Counted from the stretch's first letter, positions 48,873-56,960 are shown. The stretch: DNA of 64,000 bases from CADCWK01 sp965218235 (GCA_965218235.1 OZ244596.1:1550001-1614000), one strand, 5' to 3'. Made by a program: numbers and translations. Notes: generated from the sequence alone by a model not told the origin.

Positions 48873-51626
48873 CTACTCCGTGGGCGGCGGGCCCAGGCGC
48901 CAGCGCTCTCGGGTCCGTGCGCCGGATGGCTCCACGGCGCGTTCGATCATCCCCGACGCTTCCAGCCCCACCAGCTCGGCCTGCATGCGGTCGGCCGGTA
49001 CCGTCCGCAGGCCCTGGTAGAGCTGGCTGCGGCTCACCCACTGCCCGTCGTGCCGGCGCAGCAGCCGGACGATCCGTTCCCGTGCCGTGTCCAGCGGAGC
49101 GGGCCGGTCCCACTCCAGCGGCGCGGTGTCTGGAACCGGCGGCGCGAACAGCGGCAGCACCCGACCCAACTGCGACCGGAACCAGTCGGCCAGCCCAATC
49201 GCGCTGTCCAGTCGCTCCGCCGTCAGCATCCGCCGCGGGTCGGCTCCCTCGCTGGCCGCCCAGAGCAGGTGCAGCACCAGCGCCAGCCGCGCCGTCTGGA
49301 TCGGCCACTTGCTGGCGAAGCCGCGCTCCAGCCCGCCCGACTCACGGACCCACTCGGTGTTGTCGTCGAACCACCCCCGCCAGACCGCCCGGGCCGCGGG
49401 GTGAAACCGGACCGACGCCGGACGCTCACCAGCAGGTCCCGCCGCCGTCGCCTCCGCCCGGGCCGGCAGGGCGTCGATCGCCGCGAAGACCCGCTCCAGC
49501 TCGGCCAGCAGCTCCCGGGGCACGTCGTCCTCGTTCCAGAAGCCCGGCTCGGTCTGGGGCCGGACGAACAGGAACCGTTCGATTAGCCCGTCCCGGCGCT
49601 GGCGGGCGTCGTGGAGCGTGGCGACGAGGTCGTCCTGGATGCCGCCGGCGATCCCGACCACCGGCTGCTCGATCAGGACCGGCGGCTGCGACTTCCGGTC
49701 GATCTTGGTGCTGACGCCGGACCACAGCGAGAGGAACGTCTGGCGGTCCGCCCCCTTGCCGGAGCGGTACTGGTCCATCGAGGCGATCCACCCCGAGAGC
49801 TCGTCGGCGATGATCGCGACGCCGTGGGCCTGCGTCAGCGTCCCGGCCAGCGCCTCGGTGGTGGTGTTGGCGGTCCAGTAGTGACGCAGCTGCGGCCTCC
49901 GGGGCTCCGGGCCGCGGTCCCCCTCCCGCGTCGCCGACCACGCCCGCACCTGCGATTCGTACGAATCTTCTTCGCATTCCCACCGGGAGTAGGCGGCACG
50001 CTGGCGTGCCTCCAGGCCGTGGCGGGCGAACCCGAGCGCCGGCGTCTTGGCGCTGCCCGGCGGCGCCACCACCGCTACCCAGAGGGTTGGCAAGACCTCG
50101 AAGCCGGCCTTGAGCACCAGCCGGAGCCGGTTGCCGGCCAGCGACCCGGCCAGCGCCAGCAGCGGCGCCGCGACCATCTCCGGCGGGACGGCCAGGCTCG
50201 CCGCCGCTTGCTCGACGTACGCCCGCACGGCCGGCGGCAGGACCGCCACCGGGAACGCCGGCAGTGGCTCCGGCAGTGGCTCCGGCAGTGGCTCCGGGGC
50301 AGCCGCCGGGGCGAGCGTCTGCTCTCCGCCACGGACCGGGGAGCCGAGCAAGTCCCCTCCCCCGACCCCTCCCCGGCTCCCCGTCGCGCTCTCACCGCTG
50401 ACGCGGTGTTCGACTGCGACGGCTCCCAGGGAGGGGAGGTCCGCCTCGGCACCCGGCTGGCTCCCCTCCCCGGACGGGACTGCTCCCCTCCCTGGGTACC
50501 TGTGAGCCGAAGCCGCTTCAGCGGGTGAGCAAGCAGGTGAGCCGGGGAGGGGCTGGGGGTGGGGACTTGCTCCGCCTCCGGCCCGGCTGGGGATGGGGAC
50601 GGCTCCCGGCAGCGGCTCCCCCGACACCACCCACGCCGCAGTCGCCGCGATCCGCGCCCACAGGGCCGACTCCTCATGGGTCGCGAGGAAGTCGCTCACG
50701 TCCCCGCCGGCCGGCAGCTCCCGGTACGGGACGACCCGGACCGACGCCGCCACCGGCGCCAGCAGCCCGGCGATCTCCGCCGCCCGCCGCTCCCCCGGCG
50801 GGTCGTGGTCGGCGTGGACGACCACCGGCCGACCGGCCAGCAGCCCGGTCCACTCCGGTCGCCACGGCGTCGCGCTGGACCCCGGCGACACCGCGCACCG
50901 GCCCAGCCCGGCCAGCGCGTCGGCGTCCTGCTCCCCCTCGGTGACGTGGACGGCGACCGACCGATCGTCGGGCAGCTCACCCTGCCGGTACAGCGGCCAG
51001 GAGTCCGGCCCCCGCCCGGTCCGCCAGCAGCCCTCGGCCAGGTGCTGCGGCCGGAACGTCTTGGGCTCGTAGCGCACCACCCGCCGTCCCGCCCCGTACG
51101 GGTACGTGGCGACGATCCGCCCGAGCGGCTGGCCCGTACGGGGCTCAACGATCTGCCCCCCTCCCTGGTCCGTGCTGTGCCCCCCTCCCTGGGACGGGTG
51201 AGCCGAGATCACCTTCAGGTGATTGAGCGAACCCGGTCGCCCCGGGTTGGGGGTGGGGACGACTCCGCCACCAGTCGGGCTGAGGGTGGGGACGTCTCCT
51301 AGCCATGATGAACCAGCTCTCGGCGCCACCCCCGGCCCCAGCGGCAGCCCCAGCAGCCGGGCGAGGTCGATCGCCCCGCCGCCCGCCCCGCAGGCGTCGC
51401 AGTGCCAGACCTGCTTGTCCGGGTGCCAGCGGGCCGAGGGGTGGTGGTCGTCGTGCCCCGGCGCCGGGCAGCGGAACCGCAGCTCGCGGCCCCCGGCGAG
51501 CGGCCGGCCCGCGCGGTCCTCGCAGGCCCGGGTGATCGCATCGGCCAGCTCCGCGTCGATCATCCGGCCGCCGCCGTCAGCGATGCCTCCGCCCGCGGCC
51601 CGCATCGCCGTCCGTCCCGTCGTCAC
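48873..51626 (-). CDS. CHC2-TOPRIM-DUF3987 primase/helicase-like protein with in-frame repeat insertions
   Basis: 917 residues from GTG 51626. A CHC2 zinc finger (Cys53, His58, Cys76, Cys79) is followed by a TOPRIM domain (about 225-315: 'VTEGEQDADAL' and 'HADHD'). The C-terminal part is a DUF3987 module with a P-loop-like 'APPGSAKTP' near 526 and 'IIADELSGW' near 608. This architecture belongs to replication proteins of phages, plasmids and integrated elements. Two linkers, about 106-161 and 343-430, are low-complexity Gly/Pro/Ser-rich and coded by the dispersed palindromic repeats. The start overlaps the previous stop (GTGA); GGGAGG lies upstream. No integrase is visible, so the element is probably immobile. 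Confidence 0.85.
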   Translation of the reverse strand: MTTGRTAMRAAGGGIADGGGRMIDAELADAITRACEDRAGRPLAGGRELRFRCPAPGHDDHHPSARWHPDKQVWHCDACGAGGGAIDLARLLGLPLGPGVAPRAGSSWLGDVPTLSPTGGGVVPTPNPGRPGSLNHLKVISAHPSQGGGHSTDQGGGQIVEPRTGQPLGRIVATYPYGAGRRVVRYEPKTFRPQHLAEGCWRTGRGPDSWPLYRQGELPDDRSVAVHVTEGEQDADALAGLGRCAVSPGSSATPWRPEWTGLLAGRPVVVHADHDPPGERRAAEIAGLLAPVAASVRVVPYRELPAGGDVSDFLATHEESALWARIAATAAWVVSGEPLPGAVPIPSRAGGGASPHPQPLPGSPACSPAEAASAHRYPGRGAVPSGEGSQPGAEADLPSLGAVAVEHRVSGESATGSRGGVGGGDLLGSPVRGGEQTLAPAAAPEPLPEPLPEPLPAFPVAVLPPAVRAYVEQAAASLAVPPEMVAAPLLALAGSLAGNRLRLVLKAGFEVLPTLWVAVVAPPGSAKTPALGFARHGLEARQRAAYSRWECEEDSYESQVRAWSATREGDRGPEPRRPQLRHYWTANTTTEALAGTLTQAHGVAIIADELSGWIASMDQYRSGKGADRQTFLSLWSGVSTKIDRKSQPPVLIEQPVVGIAGGIQDDLVATLHDARQRRDGLIERFLFVRPQTEPGFWNEDDVPRELLAELERVFAAIDALPARAEATAAGPAGERPASVRFHPAARAVWRGWFDDNTEWVRESGGLERGFASKWPIQTARLALVLHLLWAASEGADPRRMLTAERLDSAIGLADWFRSQLGRVLPLFAPPVPDTAPLEWDRPAPLDTARERIVRLLRRHDGQWVSRSQLYQGLRTVPADRMQAELVGLEASGMIERAVEPSGARTRERWRLGPPPTE
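49954..49976. repeat. 23-bp inverted repeat, inner copy
   Basis: Reverse complement of 48849-48871, without mismatch, inside the coding sequence of the primase-like gene, where it encodes 'ECEEDSYE'. The two copies bound 1128 bp that cover the C-terminal third of the gene. Confidence 0.85.
50351..50440. repeat. Palindromic dispersed repeat, copy 6 (inside CDS)
   Basis: C-rich arm CCCCTCCCCGGCTCCCCGTC, centre with CGCTGACGCGG, and closing arm GGCTCCCAGGGAGGGGAGG. It is within the primase gene without breaking its frame. It is the type with 'CCCAGGGAGGGG' closing arm seen also at 48289 and 58658. Confidence 0.8.
50481..50570. repeat. Palindromic dispersed repeat, copy 7 (inside CDS)
   Basis: Inverse orientation to copy 3: TCCCTGGGTACCTGTGAGCC, AGCCGCTTCAGCG centre, and closing CCGGGGAGGGGCTGGGGGTG. 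It lies 40 bp from copy 6 within the same linker of the primase gene and also preserves the frame. Confidence 0.8.
51155..51300. repeat. Degenerate palindromic repeats in CDS (copy 8)
   Basis: Two CCCCCTCCCTGG starts and two GGGTTGGGGGTGGGGACG-like ends occur in this 146-bp stretch, a decayed or truncated pair of the same family. It encodes the linker between the zinc finger and the TOPRIM domain. Confidence 0.6.
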
Positions 51627-52114
51627 GCGCCCACCTCCCGCCGCGGCTGGCCGCCGTCCCCCACGAACCGATCGTCCGGGCGCCCGTCCGGCGAGCCGTC
51701 CAGCGGCGTGTCCAGGTGGGCGTCGAGGTCGGCGTGGAGGAAGCCGTCCAGGTGGTCGGAGATGATCGCCCGCAACCCGGCGATGCGGCCGGCCAGCCGC
51801 GGGTGATGGACGTTCAGCGCCGCCTCGGCCATGTTGAGATGGAACTCGCCCCGCTCCATCCGCTGGCGCCGTTCGGGGGGCATCACCCAGTCCCCCGCGC
51901 CATCGAGCACGGCATCGAGCATGGACCGGCCGTCCGCGTCCGCGTCGTCCACCGCGTCGTCCGCCATCCCGTCCGTCAGCATCCCGCCGGCCCCCTCCCC
52001 GTCGTCTCCGTCGGCAGCGGCGTCCCACCGGATCACCACGTCGGCCATCGCCGCGAGCGCCGCCGTCTCGTCGTCCATCGACCGGTCCACTGATCCTTCA
52101 CCACGCGTTGCCAC
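51623..52114 (-). CDS. Small acidic protein of the primase operon
   Basis: 163 residues from a GTG start with GGGAGG at 7 bp. It is strongly acidic in the first half ('DADADGRSMLDAVLDGAGDW') with helices in the second ('LAGRIAGLRAIISDHLDGFL'). I recognise no family. The stop overlaps the primase start (GTGA), so the two are cotranslated. A TTG at 52177 would extend the frame over the operator candidate and is unlikely. Confidence 0.6.
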   Translation of the reverse strand: MATRGEGSVDRSMDDETAALAAMADVVIRWDAAADGDDGEGAGGMLTDGMADDAVDDADADGRSMLDAVLDGAGDWVMPPERRQRMERGEFHLNMAEAALNVHHPRLAGRIAGLRAIISDHLDGFLHADLDAHLDTPLDGSPDGRPDDRFVGDGGQPRREVGA

Positions 52115-52171
52115 AGCCCGACCTCCCGTCCGGCGCCTGTCCGCGCCGAACCGATACCGGGGTTGGAGAGA

Positions 52172-52185
52172 GAACAAATGTTCTA
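52172..52185. promoter_or_regulatory. LexA-box-like palindrome upstream of the primase operon
   Basis: AGAACAAATGTTCT is a perfect inverted repeat with two central bases and contains GAAC-N4-GTTC, the Gram-positive LexA consensus, which has also been reported for the Chloroflexota member Dehalococcoides. A TATAAG element on the minus strand (52207-52202) would place the box about 11-22 bp downstream of the transcription start. An 8-base match is expected about once by chance in 64 kb; here the inner bases also fit the R-N-R-Y pattern. Confidence 0.4.
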
Positions 52186-52190
52186 TCCGT

Positions 52191-52518
52191 CAACCCCTCT
52201 ACTTATAAGACCGGATTTTCGGGGCAAAAGTGAGACATCAAATAGGGGTGCATTTTAGTCACCCTCAGCCAGATCACGAAAAAGCCCGGCGGAATCAGGA
52301 TTCGCATGTAACGTGCGCTACATCGCCCCGGCGGCGGGGAGGCGGGCGCCGGGCTCGTCGGGTGGCGGCGCGGTCGTCCCCTCACCCGGCCGTTCCGCTC
52401 CCCACGTTGGAGCTGGGGGAGAACTGGCCATCACGGAGAGGACCGCTCACCGGCTCGGAGACCGGCTCGGAGACCGCATTGCCTGACCGCGATCGGCGGG
52501 GCCGGGGGGAGGCACTCC
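52191..52518. other. AT-richer intergenic region before lepB2
   Basis: 52200-52320 is the AT-richest stretch of the window and carries the primase promoter. The remainder up to 52518 shows no gene, RNA or hairpin that I can support. Confidence 0.4.
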
Positions 52519-52576
52519 GGCCATCACCCGGTGGCCGTGCTGACCGGACGGTCCGCACCCAATGTCGTTCAGCCGG
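52519..52576. repeat. 58-bp direct repeat flanking lepB2 (left)
   Basis: Aligns without gaps to 53546-53603 at 46 of 58 positions, including an exact CAATGTCGTTCA run. The two copies sit on either side of the second signal peptidase gene, 1.03 kb apart. Confidence 0.6.
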
Positions 52577-52632
52577 TCCCTTTCGGGCCGGACCCCTCCG
52601 GGCCGGTCTGGAGCTGGCCCGCCGACCCCGTT

Positions 52633-53376
52633 CTACTCGTTGTAGTCGCCGTGGCCGATCGGCCCCAGCTCACCGATCGGCCAGTTGCTGAAGAAGGCCT
52701 TGCCGTCGATGTTCCCTTCGGGGACGACGCCGAAGTAGCGCGAGTCCGAGCTGTTGTCCCGGTGGTCGCCGAGGACGTAGACCGAGCCCGCGGGGACGAT
52801 CACGTCGCAGGTCTCGAGGGCGCTGCCCAGTCGGTCGCTGCACTGGGTGATCGGCCCGTCGATGTAGTCCTCGTTGAGCCGCTCGCCGTTGACCAGGACG
52901 TAGCCGTCCCGGAAGGTGATTCGGTCGCCGGGCAGGCCGATGACGCGCTTGATGTAGGGCTGGTCGTGGGCGAGCGGCGGTTCGAGGACGATCACGTCGC
53001 CCCGGGCGACGCCGCCGAACGGGGTGAACGTCCAGCTGCCGTCGCGGTCGACGCCGGGAATCCAGTTCAACGGGGTGTTCAGGTTGAAATCCCAGTAGGC
53101 CAGCCGGTTGACCAGGACCCGCTCGTGGTTGAGGAGGTTGGGCTCCATGCTGGCGCCGTCGACCTGGTAGGGCATGACGACGGTTCGGATGCCGACGTAG
53201 AGAATCACGGCCAGCAGGATCGTCTCGACGATCTCCCGCGCCATCCGGAGGCCGGATTTTCCGGGAGCGGACTTGGTATCCTCCGTGGCGTCCCGTGCCG
53301 GTTCGCCCGCCGGCCGGGTCTCGTCCGGTTCGTGTGCTGCCGGGTGGGGCGGGGCGTTTCGATCTGGTGTCTGCAT
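52633..53376 (-). CDS. lepB: Signal peptidase I (paralogue 2)
   Basis: 247 residues. One N-terminal helix ('IVETILLAVILYVGIRTVVMP', about 49-69), catalytic Ser76 in 'DGASMEPN', Lys143 in 'YIKRVIGLPGD', and box E 'YVLGDHRDNSSDSR'. It shares most of its length with the protein at 38419-39141, down to the C-terminal 'GPIGHGDYNE'. ATG 53376 has GGGAGA at 10 bp. It lies between 58-bp direct repeats. Confidence 0.95.
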   Translation of the reverse strand: MQTPDRNAPPHPAAHEPDETRPAGEPARDATEDTKSAPGKSGLRMAREIVETILLAVILYVGIRTVVMPYQVDGASMEPNLLNHERVLVNRLAYWDFNLNTPLNWIPGVDRDGSWTFTPFGGVARGDVIVLEPPLAHDQPYIKRVIGLPGDRITFRDGYVLVNGERLNEDYIDGPITQCSDRLGSALETCDVIVPAGSVYVLGDHRDNSSDSRYFGVVPEGNIDGKAFFSNWPIGELGPIGHGDYNE

Positions 53377-53545
53377 GATGCGTTCGTCTCCCGCGCGCCA
53401 GCGGTCCGGCCGGGTCGCGAGTGAGGCCGGCGCGATGTCCGGGCGCGCCAACGGCAAGGTCAGGGGCTGAGTGCACCGTTCGGAACCGCTCATCGACGTG
53501 CGATCGGTCGGCCCTCGCGCTGACGCCGGCGACCGGCGGTATCCC

Positions 53546-53603
53546 GGCTATCACCCGGTCCCCGTGCCGGCCGAGCGCTTCGCGACCAATGTCGTTCAAC
53601 CGG
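53546..53603. repeat. 58-bp direct repeat flanking lepB2 (right)
   Basis: Second copy of the 52519-52576 sequence, 79% identical. The rest of the 53377-53831 gap contains only weak open frames; I see no supportable gene. Confidence 0.6.
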
Positions 53604-53831
53604 CACGCTTCGCTGCCCTTTGGGGTTGGTCGTGGGCCGGAACCAACCGGGCCGGTCTGCCGTCGGGAGGACGCGGAGACACACGCTGAATGGTCGGCAC
53701 GAATCGGCCCGCTGGAGTATACGTCCGACACCGACCGGCTGGTCCTCTGTGTCGATGTCGGACGGCTGCCCGGGGCGGGGCTGGACCGAACGGACCGCGA
53801 GCATCGCGGGTGAGCAACGAAGGGGACCGGG

Positions 53832-54752
53832 ATGGCGACGGCATATCTGGGGCCGCGAGGCAGTTTCAGCGAGGACGCGACCCGGCTCCACGTCCTGCGG
53901 GCGGGCGGTAGCCCGGCCGTCACCGTGGCCGAGGCGACGGACGACACCGGGGCGATCGGCGACCTGCTGCCGTTCGCCAGCATCCCGGCGCTGACGGCGG
54001 CGGTCGAGACCGGCCTGGCGACCGAGGCGCTGCTGCCGATCGAGAACTCGCTCGAGGGGGCCGTCAGCGCGACCCTCGACCTGCTGATCCACGAGACGAC
54101 GCTCAGAATCGCCGCCGAGATCGTCCTGCCGGTCCGCCATGACCTGATCACCGTCCCCGGCGCCAGCCTCGCCGACATCCGGATCGTGACCAGCCACCCA
54201 CAGGCGCTCGGGCAGAGCCGCCGCTTCCTCGACCGCTGCCTGCCGGGCGTCGACCAGATCGCCGCGCTGAGTACCTCGGCGGCGGTCGCCGACGTGCTCG
54301 CCGCCGGTGACCCGAGCCGGGCCGCGATCGGGACGGCCCGGGCTTCCGGGCTCTACGGCGGCGTGGTGCTGGCCCATGACATCCAGGACGTCCACGCCAA
54401 CGTCACCCGGTTCGTCGTCCTCCGGGCCCACGACGCCGCGCCGACCGGGACCGACCGGACCAGCCTCGGCTTCAGGGTCCGGGACAACGTGCCCGGTGCC
54501 CTGCACAGCGCCCTGGACGGCTTCGCGGCCGAGGGGCTCCAGCTCAGCAAGATCGAGAGCCGGCCGGCCAAGGCCTGGCTGGGCGACTACGTCTTCCTGG
54601 TCGACTTCGAGGCCCACCGCGAGGACCCGTCGGCGAAGCGGGCCCTGGCCCGGCTGGCCGACGTCGCGGCCAATGTCTCGATCTTCGGCTCGTACCCCCG
54701 CTTCCCCGTGGACGCGCTGCGGCAGCTTATTGACCCGCGGCGCCAGGTCTAG
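53832..54752 (+). CDS. pheA: Prephenate dehydratase
   Basis: 306 residues. The dehydratase domain begins 'AYLGPRGSFSEDA', has 'PIENSLEG' at 69-76 and the catalytic 'TRF' at 192-194. The C-terminal ACT domain has the phenylalanine-binding 'ESRP' (242-245). It converts prephenate to phenylpyruvate in phenylalanine biosynthesis and should be feedback-inhibited by phenylalanine. Monofunctional, without a chorismate mutase domain. ATG 53832 follows AAGGGG. Confidence 0.95.
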   Translation: MATAYLGPRGSFSEDATRLHVLRAGGSPAVTVAEATDDTGAIGDLLPFASIPALTAAVETGLATEALLPIENSLEGAVSATLDLLIHETTLRIAAEIVLPVRHDLITVPGASLADIRIVTSHPQALGQSRRFLDRCLPGVDQIAALSTSAAVADVLAAGDPSRAAIGTARASGLYGGVVLAHDIQDVHANVTRFVVLRAHDAAPTGTDRTSLGFRVRDNVPGALHSALDGFAAEGLQLSKIESRPAKAWLGDYVFLVDFEAHREDPSAKRALARLADVAANVSIFGSYPRFPVDALRQLIDPRRQV

Positions 54753-54896
54753 CCACTCGGCCGTGCTCTCGCGGCATCCGCGATCCCGAGCCGGCGCGTG
54801 CTCGCGTTCGTCCGCACGAGCGATTCGCGTTCGTACCACCTGCGCCTTCGTACCAACGGTCGGACGACGTGACGTCCCCAGAGAGGATGGTTCCCA

Positions 54897-55442
54897 GTGA
54901 ATGACGTGGACGAGTATGGTCGGCCGGAACCGCCCCTCACGGGCGATGAGACCGAGACCCTGGTCGGGTTCCTGGAGTACCAGCGCGCCACCCTGGCCTG
55001 GAAGTGCCGTGGACTGGACGCGGCCGGCCTGAACGTCACGGTCGGTGTCTCGTCGATGACGCTGGGCGGGATGCTCAAGCATCTCGCCTACGTCGAGGAC
55101 TACTGGTTCTCCCAGCGGCTCCACGGCCGCGACTGGCACCCACCGGTCGACACGGGGGACTGGCCGGCCGACCCCGACTGGGACTGGCATTTCACCTCGG
55201 CCGCAGGGGACAGCCCGGAGCAGCTCGACGCGATCTGGCGGGCCGCCGTCGCCCAGTCGCGGTCGTCGGTTGCCGACGCACTGGCCGAAGACGGTCTCGC
55301 GGGGCTCGCCAGGTTCTCGTGGCCGAACGGCGAGTCGCCGAGCCTGCGCTGGATCCTGGTCCACATGATCGAGGAGTACGCCCGGCACAACGGCCACGCC
55401 GACCTGATCCGGGAATCGATCGACGGCGAGACGGGAGAGTAG
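54897..55442 (+). CDS. DinB family protein (DUF664)
   Basis: 181 residues from a GTG start. The four-helix DinB/YfiT-like fold shows in 'GFLEYQRATLAWKCRGLDAAGL', 'LGGMLKHLAYVEDYWF' with its metal-binding His (residue about 62), and 'WILVHMIEEYARHNGHADLIRE' with the second histidine pair. This metal-dependent transferase fold includes mycothiol/bacillithiol S-transferases; the substrate is unknown. It follows pheA by 144 bp. Confidence 0.85.
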   Translation: MNDVDEYGRPEPPLTGDETETLVGFLEYQRATLAWKCRGLDAAGLNVTVGVSSMTLGGMLKHLAYVEDYWFSQRLHGRDWHPPVDTGDWPADPDWDWHFTSAAGDSPEQLDAIWRAAVAQSRSSVADALAEDGLAGLARFSWPNGESPSLRWILVHMIEEYARHNGHADLIRESIDGETGE

Positions 55443-55638
55443 CCATCATGGAGCGCTTCTCGCCGCGGCAGTCCCGCCCGGTCAGCAGGGTTACGGACGG
55501 GCGGGTGCCGTGTGGCGGGGTCGGCTCACACGTTCGCACCGGATCGTTCGCCGCGGGACCCGCGTTCGGAATGGGTCGCGACCGAGAGCGGCTTCGTCCG
55601 CCGGTTGCACAGTTGACGTAACCTTTACAGCGGTGTTC
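55443..55638. other. Intergenic region after the DinB gene
   Basis: No gene is evident. It ends where the repeat complex of 55639-55755 begins. Confidence 0.35.
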
Positions 55639-55755
55639 AGATAGGTTGCCTGAGCTCGATCAGAGCCGCTACTCCCCTCTCCGGGCACCTGCGGAGCTGA
55701 AGCCGCTGAAGCGGCTGAGCGAAGTGGGTGGGCCGGGGGGGCGGGGTCTGCTCCG
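55639..55755. repeat. 45-bp dispersed repeat plus palindromic repeat, copy 9
   Basis: 55639-55683 matches 47405-47449 in inverted orientation (42/45). It continues into the palindromic family: CCCCTCTCCGGGCACC arm, centre AGCCGCTGAAGCGGCT, and a G-rich closing arm at 55728-55748. The pair shows that the repeat unit can be longer than the hairpin itself. Confidence 0.7.
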
Positions 55756-55846
55756 CCGCCACACGACTCCAATGAATGCGCCTTAGGGCGCATGATCCTG
55801 ACGTCCCAATACCCAGTTGCCGCGCTTGGCGGACGGAGAAGCCCCT

Positions 55847-56779
55847 TTGCGATTGCTGCTGCACGACGCCCTCGCCACCCTGCCGCTCGTCGAACCCCTC
55901 CGGTCCGGCTGGGTCGACACCGCCGGGATCGATGTCGTCTTCGATTCCGACCTCACCGCCGGCCGCGTCGGCAGCGAGGACGTCGCCCTGATCCCGGCCG
56001 GCGAGCTGACGATGCTCGGTGGCCGGTTCCAGGTCGTCCCGGACATCGGCGTCATCGCCGACGGCGCCGGACCGGTCAGCCTTCGGGTGCCGGTCCGGCC
56101 GGACGAGATCGAGGTCACGCCGGTCCGGCTGCTCGACGTTGGGTCGACGGCCGAAATCCTCGCCCGGGCGGTCCTGCGACCGTACTTCGGCATCGAGGCG
56201 TCGCGCTGGGTCCGGGAGGCGGACCCGGAGGCGCAGGCGGTCGTGGTCGAGGGGGAGGCGGCGCTGGTCGAGCCGGAGGGCGGCTTCGCCGAGGACCTCT
56301 GCCGGGCCTGGTTCATCATGACCGGCCAGGCCGCCGTCCTCCACGTCCTGATCGCGCCGGTCGGGATGGAGCGGCGCGTCCTCGAGCCGGTGTTGAACCT
56401 GCTCAGTGCCGCCCAGAAGGTCGACAAGGGCCAGCGCCGGGAGATGCGCCGCCCGGTCGCCGAGCGGGTCGGGATGACGACGGAGCAGATCAACGCCTTC
56501 TTCGAGCGCCTGTTCTTCAGCCTCGAGGCCGACGACCTCGACTCGCTCGAGCAGATGCTGCGGCGCGGTGTCCCCGGCTCGGCCTACCCCGTCCCCGGTC
56601 CCCTGACCGTCATGCCGTCGCCGCTGACCGCCGTCGTCGAGGATGACGAGGACGAGGCTGGCTTCGTGCCGGACGACGCCGACGACGCCGACGAGGAGTG
56701 GCCCGGCGCGGCGGCCCAGCCCGGCCTCGATGTGGATACCGACGCGGAGGACCTGGACGGGGACGAGCCGCCGCGGTGA
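55847..56779 (+). CDS. MqnA-like protein with acidic tail
   Basis: 310 residues from TTG 55847 (GGAG 8 bp upstream). The fold matches MqnA/MqnD-type periplasmic-binding-like enzymes of the futalosine menaquinone route: 'VALIPAGELTMLGGRFQVVPDIGVIAD', 'LLDVGSTAEILARAVLRPYFG', and a C-terminal 'TTEQINAFFERLFFSLEADDLDSLEQ'. The last 60 residues are a strongly acidic tail ('DEDEAGFVPDDADDADEEW') not seen in MqnA. No other mqn genes are close. It may be a divergent chorismate dehydratase or a solute-binding relative of unknown role. Confidence 0.7.
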   Translation: MRLLLHDALATLPLVEPLRSGWVDTAGIDVVFDSDLTAGRVGSEDVALIPAGELTMLGGRFQVVPDIGVIADGAGPVSLRVPVRPDEIEVTPVRLLDVGSTAEILARAVLRPYFGIEASRWVREADPEAQAVVVEGEAALVEPEGGFAEDLCRAWFIMTGQAAVLHVLIAPVGMERRVLEPVLNLLSAAQKVDKGQRREMRRPVAERVGMTTEQINAFFERLFFSLEADDLDSLEQMLRRGVPGSAYPVPGPLTVMPSPLTAVVEDDEDEAGFVPDDADDADEEWPGAAAQPGLDVDTDAEDLDGDEPPR

Positions 56780-56794
56780 ACGACCCGCCGTCAG

Positions 56795-56960
56795 CCCCCC
56801 TCTCCGGGCACCGGCGGAGCCGAAGCCGCATCAGCGGCTGAGCGCGCCGGTGAGCCGGAGAGGGGTCGGGGGAGAGGTCTGCTCCCGCACCAGGCGAGTT
56901 CGATGAGTACCGCATTAGCCGGTGAGCCTGACCGCGCCCGGGGGAGAGGTCTGCTCCGCG
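56795..56960. repeat. Palindromic dispersed repeat, copy 10 and partial copy
   Basis: 56795-56886 has the full element in inverse orientation (CCCCCCTCTCCGGGCACC, centre GCCGCATCAGCGGC, closing GCCGGAGAGGGGTCGGGGGAG). 56920-56958 repeats only the closing half. The 56780-57113 gap holds these and the promoter of the next gene (TATACT at 57051). Confidence 0.75.

Noticed and set aside
48609..49586. 325-codon plus-strand frame next to the primase gene
   Set aside because: Covers the broken small gene and the antisense of the primase; Arg/Pro-rich. Its 'ECEEDSYES' comes from the 23-bp inverted repeat.
54820..54866. Short TTCGTACCA direct repeats between pheA and the DinB gene
   Set aside because: Two 9-bp copies in a GC-rich gap; too short to separate from chance.
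53490..55397. 635-codon minus-strand frame
   Set aside because: Antisense to pheA and the DinB gene; no protein-like features.
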